NCBI RefSeq assembly: GCF_022682495.2
Contig: NW_026527280.1
Location: 620,001 to 684,000 of the forward strand
DNA length: 64,000 bases
Direction: 5' to 3'
DNA from: Desmodus rotundus
Taxonomy: Eukaryota > Chordata > Mammalia > Chiroptera > Phyllostomidae
Shown here: piece after piece, positions 32,397 through 44,790 of the stretch
How positions within the stretch are numbered: the stretch's first letter is position 1
Layout of the letters: every line of letters starts with the position of its first letter
Program-made: the position numbers and the translations under genes
Notes under the pieces: generated by a model
Databases searched by the model: none
What the model saw: the letters and a program-made list of their open reading frames with translations, nothing else
What the model was told of the DNA's origin: nothing

Positions 32397-33368
32397 CCAT
32401 CTCCTGGGGGCCTCCCCCCTGTTCTTCCATCCGTAAAGGGGGACCCCTTTACGGATGGAAGAACAGGGGGATCTTCGCAGTGGTGGGGACGGGACGGAGG
32501 GGTCTGCGGGTTTGCAGCCACGTAGGCCAGTTGCTCGCACCCCGGCCCCATGTGTCCCAGCTCCATGGACGAGGTGGGCCGCTTATGGCGGGATGCAGGC
32601 GTCCTGCGGGGGTCAGGGGACGGCTTGGGAACTCCCCGGGTGAGAGAGGGCGCCTGGGACCCGAGAGAGCCCCGGGGAGAGTCCGAGGCCTGGCCGCAGA
32701 GGCTGCCATTGCCTCCCCGGGCTCCTACCATGGGGCCTGACCGTGTTCGCCCGAGGCCCAGGTTCACCGCAGGTGAATGCCTTTTGCGGACGCCAAGGAC
32801 AGGAGGTCGCCGATTCCCTCACAGAGGTGGGGGTTCGAGCTCTGGGGGACTGAGGCCGCAGCGGTCACACTCCATTTTTGGGTGGTTCCGCAGAGACTGG
32901 AGGGTTGAAGCGGCTGGGTCCAAGTCTGCCGCCTTGTGGCAGGGTGGGGGCTTTGCAGGCGAAGCAAGGCTCTTAGCCTCCCAGGCAGGGCACAGGCCAG
33001 ACTCCCCAAGGGAGAACCGGTCCTTGGTCGAGTGTCCCGCCCGCCCGCTCGGAACCGCTCCACCTGGCGCGGAACCGTGGCCGGCCCCTCTTCCAGGCAC
33101 CAGGTTCCTAGTTCTTTCCTGGCACTCTGCCTCTGCGGGGGTGGGAGAGCTGCTGGGAAGTGTGGTCCACGGGAAAACGCGCGGGCCTCTGGGTGGCAGG
33201 GAGGGCCTCCGTTAACTCTGACACCAGCCCAGGGACCCTGTGGACCTGGCCTGATATCTCAAGGGGGGGGCACGTTGCCCGGAGGGATGCTCTTGGGGTG
33301 GGGCCTGCTTGCGCCTCCGTGGCCCCGCCTCTTGGCCCCAAACCTCCCAGCCGCGTCTCCGACAAAAG
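32397..33368 (+). repeat. Monomer 35, Hpx, 972 bp
   Basis: GGCTTGGGAACTCC and CGGGTGAGAG are private. Shares GAGTGTCCCG and CCGCTCGG with monomer 6. Tail with AGGTTCCTAG, GCGGGCCTC and CCTCCGTGGCC. Confidence 0.92.
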
Positions 33369-34341
33369 CCATCTCCTGGGGGCCTCCCCCCTGTTCTTCC
33401 ATCCGTAAAGGGGGACCCCTTTACGGATGGAAGAACAGGGGGATCTTCGCAGTGGTGGGGACGGGACGGAGGGGTCTGCGGGTTTGCAGCCACGTAGGCC
33501 AGTTGCTCGCACCCCGACCCCATGTGTCCCAGCTCCATGGACGAGGTGGGCCGCTTATGGCGGGATGCAGGCGTCCTGCGGGGGTCAGGGGACGGCGTGG
33601 GCACTCCCCGGGCGAGAGAGGGCGCCTGGGACCCGAGAGAGCACCCGGGAAAATGCCCAGCCCTGGCCCCCGTGGCTCCAGTGGCCTCCCCAGGCTCCTG
33701 CCGTGGGGCCTGGTCCCGCTCACCTGGGCCCAGGTTCTCCGCAGGTGAATGCCTTTTGCGGACACCAGGGACCACAGGCAGCGGATCCCTTCACGGGCAG
33801 GGGGGGTTCGAGCTCTGTGGGACCCAGGTCGCAGCGCACTCAGTCCCTTTTCGCAAAGTTCAGCCCAGACTTTAGAGAGTAAAAGCGTCTCGGTCCAAGT
33901 TTTCCGCCTCGGGGCAGGGTGGGGCCGTTTGAGCCAAGAGAGACTCTTAGCCCCCCAGCCAGGTCTCAGGCCCGAGACCCCCAGGGAGACCCGGTCCCTT
34001 GGCTTGGGTCCCGCCCGCCCGGGCCCTTGCCCACCAGGCGCGGAACCCTGGTCCGCCCCTCATCGAGGCCCCGGGTCCCTAGCTCTTCCCTGGCACTCTG
34101 CCTCTGGCGGGGTGGGAGACGGGCTGGCAAGTGTGGTCCACGGGAAAAGGAACGGACCTCTGGGTGGCGGGGAGAGCTTCCAGTTCCACCGACACGACCC
34201 CAGGGACCCTGTGAAGCAGGCCTGATATGTCCAGGGTGGGGCCCGTTGCCCCGAGGGAGGCTTGTGCTGGGGCTGCCTGTCCTGAGCCTGCCGGGTCCCG
34301 CGTCTCGGCCCGAAACCGGCCAGCAGCGGCTCTGACCAAAG
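33369..34341 (+). repeat. Monomer 36, Hqy, 973 bp
   Basis: CCCCGACCCC, GCACTCAGTCCCTTTTCGC, GAGAGTAAAAGCG, CCAGCCAGGTC, CCCTTGGCTTGGG and GGCGCGGAACCCTGG. Confidence 0.92.
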
Positions 34342-35263
34342 CCATCTCCTGGGGGCCTCCCCCCTGTCCTTCCCAGTTGGGCGGTCGGGACGGAGGGGTC
34401 TGCTCGCTTCCAGCCACTTAGCCCAGGGACCCGCAGCCCGCCCCAGAGTTCCAAGCTCCACGGAGGCAGGGGGCCTCTTATCACGGGAAGCAGGTGTCTC
34501 GCGGGGCTCAAGGCACGGCGTGGGCACTCTCTAGGCGAGAGAGGGTGCCCGTGCCCCGAGAGAGCCCCGGGGAGAGTCCGAGGCCTGGCCGCAGAGGCTG
34601 CCATTGCCTCCCCGGGCTCCTACCATGGGGCCTGGCCGTGCTCGCCCGAGGCCCAGGTTCACCGCAGGTGAATGCCTTTTGCGGACGCCAAGGACAGGAG
34701 GTCGCCGATTCCCTCACAGAGGTGGGGGTTCGAGCTCTGGGGGACTGAGGTCGCAGCGGTCACACTCCATTTTTGGGTGGTTCCGCAGAGACTGGAGGGT
34801 TGAAGCGGCTGGGTCCAAGTCTGCCGCCTTGTGGCAGGGTGGGGGCTTTGCAGGCGAAGCAAGGCTCTTGGCCTCCCAGGCGGGGCACAGGCCAGACTCC
34901 CCAAGGAAGAACCGGTCCTTGGTCGAGGGTCCCGCCCGCCCGCCCGGAACCGCTCCACCTGGCGCGGAACCGTGGCCAGCCCCTCTTCCCAGCCCCAGGT
35001 CCCTAGCTCTTCCCTGGCACTCTGCCTCTGGCGGGGTGGGAGACAGCCTGGCAAGTGTGGTCCACGGGAAAACGCGCGGTCCTCTGGGTGGCAGGGAGGG
35101 CCTCCGTTAACTCTGACACCAGCCCAGGGACCCTGTGGACCTGGCCTGATATCTCAAGGGGGGGGCACGTTGCCCGGAGGGATGCTCTTGGGGTGGGGCC
35201 TGCTTGCGCCTGCGCGGCCCCGCCTCTTGGCCCGAAACCTCCCAGCCGCGTCTCGGACAAAAG
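34342..35263 (+). repeat. Monomer 37, Tpx, 922 bp
   Basis: CCTTCCCAGTTGG as in monomer 11, but TCTGCTCGCTTCC. GTGGCCAGCCCC and TTCCCAGCCCC are private. Confidence 0.92.
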
Positions 35264-36213
35264 CCATCTCCTGGGGGCCTCCCGGGGACCCCTTTACGGA
35301 TGGAAGAACAGGGGGATCTTCGCAGTGGTGGGGACGGGACGGAGGGGTCTGCGGGTTTGCAGCCACGTAGGCCAGTTCCTCGCACCCCGGCCCCATGTGT
35401 CCCAGCTCCATGGACGAGGTGGGCCGCTTATGGCGGGATGCAGGCGTCCTGCGGGGGTCAGGGGACGGCGTGGGCACTCCCCGGGCGAGAGAGGGCTCCT
35501 GGGACCCGAGAGAGCACCCGGGAAAATGCCCAGCCCTGGCCCCCGGGGCTCCAGTGGCCTCCCCAGGCTCCTGCCGTGGGGCCTGGTCCCGCTCACCTGG
35601 GCCCAGGTTCTCCGCAGGTGAAAGCCTTTTGCGGACACCAGGGACCACAGGCCGCGGATGCCTTCACGGGGAGGGGGGTTCGAGCTCTGTGGGACCCGGG
35701 TCCCAGTGGACACAGTCCCTTCTCGCGAAGTCCAGCCCAGACTTTAGAGAGTAGAAGCGTCTCGGTGCACGTTTGCCGCCTCGGGGCAGGGTGGGGCCGA
35801 TTGAGCCAGGAAAGACTCATAGCCCCCCAGGCAGGTCTCAGGCCCGAGTCCCCCCTGGAGACGGGGTCCCTGGGCGTGGGTCCGGCCCGCCCGGGCCCCT
35901 GCCCACCAGGCGTGGAACCCTGGCCCGCCCCTCATCGAGGCCCCGGGTCCCTAGCTCTTCCCTGGCACTCTGCCTCTGGCGGGGTGTAAGACGGGCTGGC
36001 AAGTGTGGTCCACGGGAAAAGGAACGGACCTCTGGGTGGCGGGGAGAGCTTCCAGTTCCACGGACACGACCCCAGGGACCCTGTGAAGCAGGCCTGATAT
36101 GTCCAGGGTGGGGCCCGTTGCCCCCAGGGAGGCTTGTGCTGGGGCTGCCTGTCCTGAGCCTGCCGGGTCCCGCGTCTTGGCCCGAAACCGGCCAGCCGCG
36201 GCTCTGAACAAAG
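35264..36213 (+). repeat. Monomer 38, Sqy, 950 bp
   Basis: GGGCTCCTGGG and GGTGAAAGCC from the tetramer family joined to GGGTGTAAGACGG of the monomer-20 family. GTTGCCCCCAGGG is private. Confidence 0.92.
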
Positions 36214-37136
36214 CCATCTCCTGGAGGCCTCCCCCCTGTCCTTCGCAGTTGGGCGGTCGGGACGGAGGGGTCTGCGCGCTTCCAGCCACTTAGCCCAGGG
36301 ACCCGCAGCCCGGCCCCAGAGTTCCAAGCTCCACGGAGGCAGGGGGCCTCTTATCACGGGAAGCAGGTGTCTCGCGGGGCTCAAGGCACGGCGTGGGCAC
36401 TCTCTAGGCGAGAGAGGGTGCCCGTGCCCCGAGAGAGCCCTGGGGAGAGTCCGAGGCCTGGCCGCAGAGGCTGCCATTGCCTCCCCGGGCTCCTACCATG
36501 GGGCCTGGCCGTGTTCGCCCGAGGCCCAGGTTCACCGCAGGTGAATGCCTTTTGCGGACGCCAAGGACAGGAGGTCGCCGATTCCCTCACAGAGGTGGGG
36601 GTTCGGGCTCTGGGGGACTGAGGTCGCAGCGGTCACACTCCATTTTTGGGTGGTTCCTCAGAGACTGGAGGGTTGAAGCGGCTGGGTCCAAGTCTGCCGC
36701 CTTGTGGCAGGGTGGGGGCTTTGCAGGCGAAGCAAGGCTCTTGGCCTCCCAGGCGGGGCACAGGCCAGACTCCCCAAGGGAGAACCGGTCCTTGGTCGAG
36801 GGTCCCGCCCGCCCGCCCGGAACCGCTCCACCTGGCGCGGAACCGTGGCCGGCCCCTCTTCCAGGCACCAGGTCCCTAGTTCTTTCCTGGCACTCTGCCT
36901 CTGCGGGGGTGGGAGAGCTGCTGGGAAGTGTGGTCCACGGGAAAACGCGCGGTCCTGTGGGTGGCAGGGAAGGCCTCCGTTAACTCTGACACCAGCCCAG
37001 GGACCCTGTGGACCTGGCCTGATATCTCAAGGGGGGGGCACGTTGCCCGGAGGGATGCTCTTGGGGTGGGGCCTGCTTGCGCCTGCGCGGCCCCGCCTCT
37101 TGGCCCCAAACCTCCCAGCCGCGTCTCGGACAAAAG
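36214..37136 (+). repeat. Monomer 39, Tpx, 923 bp
   Basis: CTGGAGGCCTCC and GAGCCCTGGGGAG are private. Otherwise as monomer 28 with GGTCCTGTGGG, then GGGAAGGCC as in monomer 32. Confidence 0.92.
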
Positions 37137-38108
37137 CCATCTCCTGGGGGCCTCCCCCCTGTTCTTCCATCCGTAAAGGGGGACCCCTTTACGGATGGAA
37201 GAACAGGGGGATCTTCGCAGTGGTGGGGACGGGACGGAGGGTTCTGCGGGTTTGCAGCCACATAGGCCAGTTGCTCGCAGCCCGGCCCCATGTGTCCCAG
37301 CTCCATGGACGAGGTGGGCCGCTTATGGCGGGATGCAGGCGTCCTGCGGGGGTCAGGGGACGGTGTGGGCACTCCCCGGGCGAGAGAGGGCGCCTGGGAC
37401 CCGAGAGAGCCCCGGGGAGAGTCCGAGGCCTGGCCGCAGAGGCTGCCATTGCCTCCCCGGGCTCCTACCATGGGTCCTGACCGTGTTCGCCCGAGGCCCA
37501 GGTTCACCGCAGGTGAATGCCTTTTGCGGACGCCAAGGACAGGAGGTCGCCGATTCCCTCACAGAGGTGGGGGTTCGAGCTCTGGGGGACTGAGGCCGCA
37601 GCGGTCACACTCCATTTTTGGGTGGTTCCGCAGAGACTGGAGGGTTGAAGTGGCTGGGTCCAAGTCTGCCGCCTTGTGGCAGGGTGGGGGCTTTGCAGGC
37701 GAAGCAAGGCTCTTGGCCTCCCAGGCGGGGCACAGGCCAGACTCCCCAAGGGAGAACCGGTCCTTGGTCGAGGGTCCCGCCCGCCCGCCCGGAACCGCTC
37801 CACCTGGCGCGGAACCGTGGCTGGCCCCTCTTCCAGGCACCAGGTCCCTAGTTCTTTCCTGGCACTCTGCCTCTGCGGGGGTGGGAGAGCTGCTGGGAAG
37901 TGTGGTCCACGGGAAAACGCGCGGTCCTCTGGGTCGCAGGGAGGGCCTCCGTTAACTCTGACACCAGCCCAGGGACCCTGTGGACCTGGCCTGATATCTC
38001 AAGGGGGGGGCACGTTGCCCGGAGGGATGCTCTTGGGGTGGGGCCTGCTTGCGCCTGCGCGGCCCCGCCTCTTGGCCCGAAACCTCCCAGCCGCGTCTCG
38101 GACAAAAG
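37137..38108 (+). repeat. Monomer 40, Hpx, 972 bp
   Basis: Matches monomer 1 at +37,121 bp at every position I compared. Confidence 0.92.
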
Positions 38109-39079
38109 CCATCTCCTGGGGGCCTCCCCCCTGTTCTTCCATCCGTAAAGGGGGACCCCTTTACGGATGGAAGAAAAGGGGGATCTTCGCAGTGGTGGGG
38201 ACGGGACGGCGGGGTCTGCGGGTTTGCAGCCACGTAGGCCAGTTGCTCGCACCCCGGCCCCATGTGTCCCAGCTCCATGGACGAGGTGGGCCGCTTATGG
38301 CGGGATGCAGGCGTCCTGCGGGGGTCAGGGGACGGCGTGGGCACTCCCAGGGCGAGAGGGGGCGCCTGGGACACGAGAGAGCACCCGGGAAAATGCCCAG
38401 TCCTGGCTCCCGGGGCACCAGTGGCCTCCCCAGGCTCCTGCCGTGGGACCTGGTCCCGCTCACCTGGGCCCAGGTTCTCCGCAGGTGAATGCCTTTTGCG
38501 GACACCAGGGACCACAGGCCGCGGATCCCTTCACGGGCAGGGGGGGTTCGAGCTCTGTGGGACCCAGGTCGCAGCGCACACAGTCCCTTCTCGCAAAGTT
38601 CAGCCCAGACTTTAGAGAGTAGAAGCGTCTCGGTCCAAGTTTTCCGCCTCGGGGCAGGGTGGGGCCGTATGAGCCAAGAGAGACTCTTAGCCCCCCAGGC
38701 AGGTCTCAGGCCCGAGACCCCCAGGGAGACCCGGTCCCTGGGCGTGGGTCCCACCCGCCCGGGCCCGCCCAACCTGGCCTGGAACGGTGGCCGGCCCCTC
38801 TTCCCTGCCCCAGGTCCCTAGCTCTTCCCTGGCACTCTGCCTCTGGCGGGGTGGGAGACGGCCTGGCAAGTGTGGTCCACGGGAAAACGCGCCGTCCTCT
38901 GGGTGGCAGGGAGGGCCTCAGTTAACTCTGACACCAGCCCAGGGACCCTGTGGACCACGCCTGATATCTCAAGGGGGGGGGCACGTTGCCCGGAGGGATG
39001 CTCTTGGGGTGGGGCCTGCTTGCGCCTGCGCGGCCCAGCCTCTTGGCCCGAAACCACCCAGCCGCGGCTCGGGCAAAAG
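38109..39079 (+). repeat. Monomer 41, Hqx, 971 bp
   Basis: As monomer 2 with one extra G in the poly-G tract (nine G near 38972). Confidence 0.92.
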
Positions 39080-40052
39080 CCATCTCCTGAGGTCCTCCCC
39101 CCTATTCTTCCATCCGTAAAGGGGGACCCCTTTACGGATGGAAGAACAGGGGGATCTTCGCAGTGGTGGGGACGGGACGGAGGGGTCTGCGGGTTTGCAG
39201 CCACGTAGGCCAGTTGCTCGCACCCCGGCCCCATGTGTCCCAGCTCCATGGACGAGGTGGGCCGCTTATGGCGGGATGCAGGCGTCCTGCGGGGGTCAGG
39301 GGACGGCGTGGGCACTCCCCGGGCGAGAGAGGGCGCCTGGGACCCGAGAGAGCACCCGGGAAAATGCCCAGCCCTGGCCCCCGTGGCTCCAGTGGCCTCC
39401 CCAGGCTCCTGCCGTGGGGCCTGGTCCCGCTCACCTGGGCCCAGGTTCTCCGCAGGTGAATACCTTTTGCGGACACCAGGGACCACAGGCAGCGGATCCC
39501 TTCACGGGCAGGGGGTGTTCGAGCTCTGTGGGACCCAGGTCGCAGCGCACACAGTCCCTTCTCGCAAAGTTCACCCCAGACTTTAGAGAGTAGAAGCGTC
39601 TCGGTCCAAGTTTTCCGCCTCGGGGCAGGGTGGGGCCGTTTGAGCCAAGAGAGACTCTTAGCCCCCCAGGCAGGTCTCAGGCCCGAGACCCCCAGGGAGA
39701 CCCGGTCCCTGGGCGTGGGTCCCGCCCGCCCGGGCCCTTGCCCACCAGGCGAGGAACACTGGTCCGCCCCTCATCGAGGCCCCGGGTCCCTAGCTCTTCC
39801 CTGGCACTCTGCCTCTGGCGGGGTGGGAGACGGGCTGGCAAGTGTGGTCCACGGGAAAAGGAACGGACCTCTGGGTGGCGGGGAGAGCTTCCAGTTCCAC
39901 CGACACGACCCCAGGGACCCTGTGAAGCAGGCCTGATATGTCCAGGGTGGGGCCCGTTGCCCCGAGGGAGGCTTGTGCTGGGGCTGCCTGTCCTGAGCCT
40001 GCCGGGTCCCGCGTCTCGGCCCGAAACCGGCCAGGAGCGGCTCTAACCAAAG
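39080..40052 (+). repeat. Monomer 42, Hqy, 973 bp
   Basis: As monomer 24 for GGGGTGTTCGAG but TTCTCCGCAGG. The y tail ends GGAGCGGCTCTAACC as in monomer 3. Confidence 0.92.
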
Positions 40053-40976
40053 CCATCTCCTGGGGGCCTCCCCCCTGTCCTTCGCAGTTGGGCGGTCGGG
40101 ACGGAGGGGTCTGCCCGCTTCCAGCCACTTAGCCCAGGGACCCGCAGCCCGCCCCAGAGTTCCAAGCTCCACGGAGGCAGGGGGCCTCTTATCACGGGAA
40201 GCAGGTGTCTCGCGGGGCTCAAGGCACGGCGTGGGCACTCTCTAGGCGCGAGAGGGTGCCCGTGCCCCGAGAGAGCCCCGGGGAGAGTCCGAGGCCTGGC
40301 CGCAGAGGCTGCCATTGCCTCCCCGGGCTCCTACCATGGGGCCTGGCCGTGCTCGCCCGAGGCCCAGGTTCACCGCAGGTGAATGCCTTTTGCGGACGCC
40401 AAGGACAGGAGGTCGCCGATTCCCTCACAGAGGTGGGGGTTCGAGCTCTGGGGGACTGAGGTCGCAGCGGTCACACTCCATTTTTGGGTGGTTCCGCAGA
40501 GACTGGAGGGTTGAAGCGGCTGGGTCCAAGTCTGCCGCCTTGTGGCAGGGTGGGGGCTTTGCAGGCGAAGCAAGGCTCTTGGCCTCCCAGGCGGGGCACA
40601 GGCCAGACTCCCCAAGGGAGAACCGGTCCTTGGTCGAGGGTCCCGCCCGCCCGCCCGGAACCGCTCCACCTGGCGCGGAACCGTGGCCGGCCCCTCTTCC
40701 AGGCACCAGGTCCCTAGTTCTTTCCTGGCACTCTGCCTCTGCGGGGGTGGGAGAGCTGCTGGGAAGTGTGGTCCACGGGAAAACGCGCGGTCCTCTGGGT
40801 GGCAGGGAAGGCCTCCGTTAACTCTGACACCAGCCCAGGGACCCTGTGGACCTGGCCTGATATCTCAAGGGCGGGGGGCACGTTGCCCGGAGGGATGCTC
40901 TTGGGGTGGGGCCTGCTTGCGCCTGCGCGGCCCCGCCTCTTGGCCCGAAACCACCCAGCCGCGGCTCGGACAAAAG
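40053..40976 (+). repeat. Monomer 43, Tpx, 924 bp
   Basis: As monomer 32 in middle and tail, but the poly-G tract is interrupted: AAGGGCGGGGGGCACG near 40867. Confidence 0.92.
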
Positions 40977-41657
40977 CCATCTCCTGGGGGCCTCCCCCCT
41001 GTTCTTCCATCCGTAAAGGGGGACCCCTTTACGGATGGAAGAACAGGGGGATCTTCGCAGTGGTGGGGACGGGACGGAGGGGTCTGCGGGTTTGCAGCCA
41101 CGTAGGCTAGTTGCTCGCACCCGGCCCCATGTGTCCCAGGTCCATGGACGAGGTGGGCCGCTTATGGCGGGATGCAGGCGTCCTGCGGGGGTCAGGGGAC
41201 GGCGGGGGCACTCCCCGGGCGAGAGAGGGCGCCTGGGACCCGAGAGAGCCCCGGGGAGAGTCCGAGGCCTGGCCGCAGAGGCTGCCATTGCCTCCCCGGG
41301 CTCCCACCATGGGTCCTGGCCGTGTTCGCCAGAGGCCCAGGTTCACCGCAGATTAATGCCTTTTGCGGACGCTAAGGACGGAGGTCGCCGGTTCCCTCAC
41401 AGAGGTGGGGGTTCGAGCTCTGTGGGACTGAGGTCGCAGCGGTCACACTCCATTTTTGGGTGGTTCCGCAGAGACTGGAGGGTTGAAGCGGCTGGGTCCA
41501 AGTCTGCCGCCTTGTGGCAGGGTGGGGGCTTTGCAGGCGAAGCAAGGCTCTTAGCCTCCCAGGCGGGGCACAGGCCAGACTCCCCAAGGGAGAACCGGGC
41601 CTTGGTCGAGGGTCCCGCCCGCCCGCCCGGAACCGCTCCACCTGGCGCGGAACCGTG
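40218..41657 (+). repeat. Module repeated at +10,518 bp, copy 2
   Basis: Counterpart of 29700-31140, slightly diverged (CTCCCACCATGGGTCC near 41301, TTCGCCAGAGG near 41326, GCCGGTTCCC near 41387). Confidence 0.75.
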
Positions 41658-41945
41658 GCCGTCCCCTCTTCCCGGCCCCAGGTCCCTAGCTCTTCCCTGG
41701 CACTCTGCCTCTGGCGGGGTGGGAGACAGCCTGGCAAGTGTGGTCCACGGGAAAACGCGCGGTCCTCTGGGTGGCAGGGAGGGCCTCCGTTAACTCTGAC
41801 ACCAGCCCAGGGACCCTGTGGACCTGGCCTGATATCTCAAGGGGGGGCACGTTGCCCGGAGGGATGCTCTTGGGGTGGGGCCTGCTTGCGCCTGCGCGGC
41901 CCCGCCTCTTGGCCCGAAACCTCCCAGCCGCGTCTCGGACAAAAG
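40977..41945 (+). repeat. Monomer 44, Hpx, 969 bp
   Basis: Shares the rare indels of monomer 33. AACCGGGCCTTGG is private. Its seven-G tract near 41841 is the shortest uninterrupted one. Confidence 0.92.
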
Positions 41946-42895
41946 CCATCTCCTGGGGGCCTCCCGGGGACCCCTTTACGGATGGAAGAACAGGGGGATC
42001 TTCGCAGTGGTGGGGACGGGACGGAGGGGTCTGCGGGTTTGCAGCCACGTAGGCCAGTTCCTCGCACCCCGGCCCCATGTGTCCCAGCTCCATGGACGAG
42101 GTGGGCCGCTTATGGCGGGATGCAGGCGTCCTGCGGGGGTCAGGGGACGGCGTGGGCACTCCCCGGGCGAGAGAGGGCTCCTGGGACCCGAGAGAGCACC
42201 CGGGAAAATGCCCAGCCCTGGCCCCCGGGGCTCCAGTGGCCTCCCCAGGCTCCTGCCGTGGGGCCTGGTCCCGCTCACCTGGGCCCAGGTTCTCCGCAGG
42301 TGAATGCCTTTTGCGGACACCAGGGACCACAGGCCGCGGATGCCTTCACGGGGAGGGGGGTTCGAGCTCTGTGGGACCCGGGTCCCAGTGGACACAGTCC
42401 CTTCTCGCGAAGTCCAGCCCAGACTTTAGAGAGTAGAAGCGTCTCGGTGCACGTTTGCCGCCTCGGGGCAGGGTGGGGCCGATTGAGCCAGGAAAGACTC
42501 ATAGCCCCCCAGGCAGGTCTCAGGCCCGAGTCCCCCCTGGAGACGGGGTCCCTGGGCGTGGGTCCGGCCCGCCCGGGCCCCTGCCCACCAGGCGTGGAAC
42601 CCTGGCCCGCCCCTCATCGAGGCCCCGGTTCCCTAGCTCTTCCCTGGCACTCTGCCTCTGGCGGGGTGTAAGACGGGCTGGCAAGTGTGGTCCACGGGAA
42701 AAGGAACGGACCTCTGGGTGGCGGGGAGAGCTTCCAGTTCCACGGACACGACCCCAGGGACCCTGTGAAGCAGGCCTGATATGTCCAGGGTGGGGCCCGT
42801 TGCCCCGAGGGAGGCTTGTGCTGGGGCTGCCTGTCCTGAGCCTGCCGGGTCCCGCGTCTTGGCCCGAAACCGGCCAGCCGCGGCTCTGAACAAAG
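41946..42895 (+). repeat. Monomer 45, Sqy, 950 bp
   Basis: As monomer 38 but GGTGAATGCC and GGCCCCGGTTCCC. Confidence 0.92.
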
Positions 42896-43818
42896 CCATC
42901 TCCTGGGGGCCTCCCCCCTGTCCTTCGCAGTTGGGCGGTCGGGACGGAGGGGTCTGCGCGCTTCCAGCCACTTAGCCCAGGGACCCGCAGCCCGGCCCCA
43001 GAGTTCCAAGCTCCACGGAGGCAGGGGGCCTCTTATCACGGGAAGCAGGTGTCTCGCGGGGCTCAAGGCACGGCGTGGGCACTCTCTAGGCGAGAGAGGG
43101 TGCCCGTGCCCCGAGAGAGCCCCGGGGAGAGTCCGAGGCCTGGCCGCAGAGGCTGCCATTGCCTCCCCGGGCTCCTACCATGGGGCCTGGCCGTGCTCGC
43201 CCGAGGCCCAGGTTCACCGCAGGTGAATGCCTTTTGCGGACGCCAAGGACAGGAGGTCGCCGATTCCCTCACAGAGGTGGGGGTTCAAGCTCTGGGGGAC
43301 TGAGGCCGCAGCGGTCACACTCCATTTTTGGGTGGTTCCGCAGAGACTGGAGGGTTGAAGCGGCTGGGTCCAAGTCTGCCGCCTTGTGGCAGGGTGGGGG
43401 CTTTGCAGGCGAAGCAAGGCTCTTGGCCTCCCAGGCGGGGCACAGGCCAGACTCCCCAAGGGAGAACCGGTCCTTGGTCGAGGGTCCCGCCCGCCCGCCC
43501 GGAACCGCTCCACCTGGCGCGGAACCGTAGCCGGCCCCTCTTCCAGGCACCAGGTCCATATTTCTTTCCTGGCACTCTGCCTCTGCGGGGGTGGGAGAGC
43601 TGCTGGGAAGTGAGGTCCACGGGAAAACGCGCGGTCCTCTGGGTGGCAGGGAGGGCCTCCGTTAACACTGACACCAGCCCAGGGACCCTGTGGACCTGGC
43701 CTGATATCTCAAGGGGGGGGCACGTTGCCCGGAGGGATGCTCTTGGGGTGGGGCCTGCTTGCGCCTGCGCGGCCCCGCCTCTTGGCCCGAAACCACCCAG
43801 CCGCGGCTCGGACAAAAG
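42896..43818 (+). repeat. Monomer 46, Tpx, 923 bp
   Basis: Copy of monomer 17 at +27,694 bp, with GTTCAAGC and GGTCCATATTTC. Confidence 0.92.
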
Positions 43819-44790
43819 CCATCTCCTGGGGGCCTCCCCCCTGTTCTTCCATCCGTAAAGGGGTCCCCCTTTACGGATGGAAGAACAGGGGGATCTTCGC
43901 AGTGGTGGGGACGGGACGGAGGGGTCTGCGGGTTTGCAGCCACATACGCCAGTTTCTCGCACCCCGGCCCCATGTGTCCCAGCTCCATGGACGAGGTGGG
44001 CCGCTTATGGCGGGATGCAGGCGTCCTGCGGGGGTCAGGGGACGGTGTGGGCACTCCCCGGGCGAGAGAGGGCGCCTGGGACCCGAGAGAGCCCCGGGGA
44101 GAGTCCGAGGCCTGGCCGCAGAGGCTGCCATTGCCTCCCCGGGCTCCTACCATGGGGCCTGACCGTGTTCGCCCGAGGCCCAGGTTCACCGCAGGTGAAT
44201 GCCTTTTGCGGACGCCAAGGACAGGAGGTCGCCGATTCCCTCACAGAGGTGGGGGTTCGAGCTCTGGGGGACTGAGGTCGCAGCGGTCACACTGCATTTT
44301 TGGGTGGTTCCGCAGAGACTGGAGAGTTGAAGTGGCTGGGTCCAAGTCTGCCGCCTTGTGGCAGGGTGGGGGCTTTGCAGGCGAAGCAAGGCTCTTGGCC
44401 TCCCAGGCGGGGCACAGGCCAGACTCCCCATGGGAGAACCGGTCCTTGGTCGAGGGTCCCGCCCGCCCGCCCGGAACCGCTCCACCTGGCGCGGAACCGT
44501 GGCTGGCCCCTCTTCCAGGCACCAGGTCCCTAGTTCTTTCCTGGCACTCTGCCTCTGCGGGGGTGGGAGAGCTGCTGGGAAGTGTGGTCCACGGGAAAAC
44601 GCGCGGTCCTCTGGGTCGCAGGGAGGGCCTCCGTTAACTCTGACACCAGCCCAGGGACCCTGTGGACCTGGCCTGATATCTCAAGGGGGGGGCACGTTGC
44701 CCGGAGGGATGCTCTTGGGGTGGGGCCTGCTTGCGCCTGCGCGGCCCCGCCTCTTGGCCCCAAACCTCCCAGCCGCGTCTCGGACAAAAG
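43819..44790 (+). repeat. Monomer 47, Hpx with inverted palindrome centre, 972 bp
   Basis: Copy of monomer 18 at +27,694 bp; spacer TC. Confidence 0.92.
43837..43892. repeat. Palindrome with inverted centre, second copy
   Basis: Same TC spacer, at 43864-43865, in the +27,694-bp duplicate. Confidence 0.95.

Larger units (their letters stand above)
35264..38108 (+). repeat. Three-monomer module (Sqy-Tpx-Hpx), copy 3
   Basis: More distant from the other copies: its first monomer carries GGGCTCCTGGG and GGTGAAAGCC, variants otherwise typical of the tetramer block, so this module is itself a mosaic. Confidence 0.75.
37122..40032 (+). repeat. Three-monomer module (Hpx-Hqx-Hqy), copy 3 of 4
   Basis: Offset 37,121 bp from copy 1, becoming 37,122 bp after one extra G in the poly-G tract near 38972. 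It carries the GGGGTGTTCGAG variant of copy 2 in its third monomer. Confidence 0.85.

Noticed and set aside
41514..42671. Longest open frame in the window (385 codons, plus strand)
   Set aside because: It crosses a monomer boundary and exists only because this pair of monomers lacks stops in one frame. Open frames of 60-290 codons occur in all six frames at once, change length with every one-base indel, and have no codon-level conservation or recognisable domain.
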